Assembly: GCA_014549065.1 (NCBI GenBank)
Contig: JACDOX010000001.1
Location: 4,067,887 to 4,131,886, forward strand
Reading direction: 5' to 3'
From: Cardinalis cardinalis
Taxonomy: Eukaryota > Chordata > Aves > Passeriformes > Cardinalidae
Length of the DNA: 64,000 nt
Each line of letters begins with the position of its first letter. Positions within the stretch are counted from its first letter, which is position 1. The translations under genes were made by a program, and so were the position numbers. Positions 61,977 to 64,000 of the stretch are shown here, in pieces. The notes beneath the pieces were generated by a model. That model did not search any database. It saw only the letters and a program-made list of their open reading frames with translations, and had not been told where the DNA came from.

Positions 61977-64000
61977 GTAAGTATGCCAGCACTTCTTTCA
62001 CCTACATTGTTACAAGCTTTCCACTGCGCTCTGCAGTCTGTCCTTTGCACTGCTGACAGACCAGGGCTGTGTGATGTGGCATTGCAAAGGACACTCATCA
62101 GAGTGCCTGGGCAGGCTTCAAATATGAACCTGTTTGTGTAAGGAACTTGCCTCAAATATGCCAGTGATTCAGTCATAGAAGGGTGGGGCAGGATATGGGC
62201 CACAACTTTAATTAATCAGTATGTTAGCTGCATTCTCCAATGTTCTTGTGAAATAGCATTTGTGAGTTTCAGCAGGGCCCTGCAAATTAAATGCTTTTAT
62301 AGCAGCTCTGTGAGAAAAAATGCTGCATTTAGTCCTCTTCTATTTAGGGTGCAGCAAAGTAAGTGCAGTGTTGGTCAGAGCCCTCTGTTTCCTGAAGGCC
62401 AGCTAAATGCAGCTCTTCTGAGAGACTGAACCTGCTTGTAATCTCCGCATATCTGTCTTAATCCCTCTAGGTTTTATCAGGAAATTTCCCACTTGATTAG
62501 TGACCTTTTTNAACTTCTCTTCTGAGATTCAGTATTTTTCCCTTTACAGCTACATTTTCTATTAGCACAGTCACATGCTGTGAGCTTTAAAGGTGAAATA
62601 CATATAAAATCTGTAATGGAGTGTATCCTTTCTTCTTCATCCAAAATAGTATGCAAATACTTGGAAGGGCAGATTTGGGTATNTGTGCTGTACTGGACAT
62701 TTCCACACCAACTTAAAAAAACACCCTAATCAAGGGCACTATTGTCAGCAGTAGCTGTAGGGAGAGGACCAACACAGAGAAAACAAGTGGATTTTAGTCC
62801 TCACATACAGACTAGAATGACAACCTGGCTATGCTTGTGCTGCACACAGTGGTAAGTATGTTTAAAAATGCTCACTGTAGATAGAAATTTACCACCCTGT
62901 TAAGTTCCTAGTTTTGGAGTTACATCTGTCTGTGTTACAGAAATGTTTATCTTATGCTGTCCAAACATACTGGAGAGGCCAACTTGTAATGAAAAATATT
63001 TTGGAGAGTATTTACTGTGTTATTAGCCACGGAGCTGATTGTTTAATCACTTTTGTAGCACACTTCTCATATTTTTAATATGTCCTTAGCTGAAGTATGA
63101 ATTGAAGGTTTGGTATCACATTATAAGCAATCTGCCAGACACAAAACCCAGGGGGGTTAGTACCTGCCCAGCAGCTGGCTTCTCCCATTCAGGAGAAAAT
63201 GTGTTGAAAGACGCTATTATGTTGCATTCAATTGGGGTTTTTTTTAAATCTTATGTTTAGGAGGATGACATTTTCACTTCATTTTCATGGTAACAGAATA
63301 CAGTAGTCTGAGGTGACCATAGTGTCCAATTAAATGGACGGTGCTAGCAAAGTATGTGCGCAATTGCATGCAAAGCAAGTGAAAAANAACCTAAGGGCTA
63401 GCAATGACCTCATTGCTGGGAATGTCTGTCTGGCTGAAAATATACTGGTTGTTAATTTTAATTTTGTGCCTCTTATTTATGAACTGTGATCTGCTTTTGT
63501 GGAACTGTTGGTTCTCCTCATAGAGAATTAGTGCAGATGCCCTGCAGTTTGCCAGCTTGTGCCAAGTAGCTCGTGGATGGGACTTAGCTTCTGGTCTCCA
63601 NTGATAACCTAGGAGGAGTAATTTGCTGATCTTGTTTAAAGATTTATACTGTATCACTCTCTCCTTAAGGAATAAAAAGTAAAAGGAGAAACTTATAATG
63701 TCATGCTAAGTATTAGGTTCAGTGCAACTTAAGAAGTAGTGCTTNCTGCTCTGGAACAGGCTGGATTGTGTCTTTTCACCATCAAGTACAGTTTTCTTCT
63801 CGTTGTTTCAAGTAGACTGCTGCTCTCCCAGATGAGTTTATCTTATCAGTGGGAAAAGAAGTCATTCATTCACCTGGCAGGTATTTAAGCAATGGCTGTC
63901 CAAAAAAGAGCTGCTAAACATAGAGACACTAACTGTGCACTGCCTTTGAAATGGTTACTATCAGACCTCTGGTCCATGTCAGTTACTGTTTTGGGGTTTT
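61977..64000 (+). other. DTNA: DTNA intron, 5' part, cut by window edge
   Basis: Starts with GTAAGTATG and continues past the end of the window with no acceptor followed by recognisable dystrobrevin sequence. No other gene or clear repeat is seen. The exon encoding the following conserved segment of the EF-hand region must lie to the right. Confidence 0.85.

Noticed and set aside
61778..62056. Continuous frame across the second DTNA coding exon
   Set aside because: Only 61896-61976 is exon; the flanking codons are intronic, as shown by the acceptor and donor sites.
1..64000. CRISPR arrays, tRNA or rRNA genes, bacterial operons
   Set aside because: No regularly spaced repeats, no cloverleaf-like sequence with A/B boxes noticed, and the sequence is clearly vertebrate.

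Overview
The window is vertebrate nuclear DNA, almost certainly from a bird. It holds long AT-leaning non-coding stretches, GT-AG split exons, CpG depletion, two CR1 (chicken-repeat-1) LINE fragments and three avian-type endogenous retrovirus LTR remnants. There is no bacterial or phage gene organisation. I saw no rRNA, tRNA, CRISPR array or operon.

The only protein-coding sequence I can defend is the 5' coding part of alpha-dystrobrevin (DTNA), on the + strand. The first coding exon (start codon at 56081) encodes residues 1-22 plus the first base of codon 23. It ends in a perfect GTAAGT donor at 56148. After a 5.7 kb intron, the second coding exon (61896-61976) supplies the rest of codon 23 through residue 49 plus one base, and ends in another GTAAGT donor. 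The splice phases agree (phase 1 to phase 1), and the joined peptide reads as the conserved dystrobrevin N-terminus leading into the EF-hand region. The rest of the gene lies beyond the right edge.

Layout: 1-10.72 kb, unique non-coding DNA with a mild GC-rich patch near 1.3-1.65 kb; 10.73-11.52 kb, an antisense ERV/LTR-like remnant; 14.78-16.05 kb, a broken CR1 element with decayed reverse transcriptase ORF and 3' tail; 16-51 kb, long non-coding DNA with small repeats, a near-perfect inverted repeat at 28.94 kb, a GC-rich patch at 26.3-27.1 kb and several AT-rich blocks that could be conserved non-coding elements; 51.46-52.04 kb, an antisense LTR; 56.08 kb, DTNA first coding exon; 56.45-57.02 kb, a second antisense LTR only 300 bp after that exon; 57.55-57.85 kb, a CR1 3' end; 60.1-61.1 kb, a possible unrecognised repeat with an AT-rich core; 61.9 kb, DTNA second coding exon; then intron to the end.

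The 56 kb upstream of the first coding exon is probably DTNA 5' intron and upstream regulatory territory, since the family is known for several far-upstream untranslated first exons. I cannot locate any such exon from sequence alone. Scattered ambiguous bases (N), nearly all single, run through the whole window and look like uncertain or polymorphic positions, not gaps. I did not find a convincing novel biological system; the findings are modest leads.
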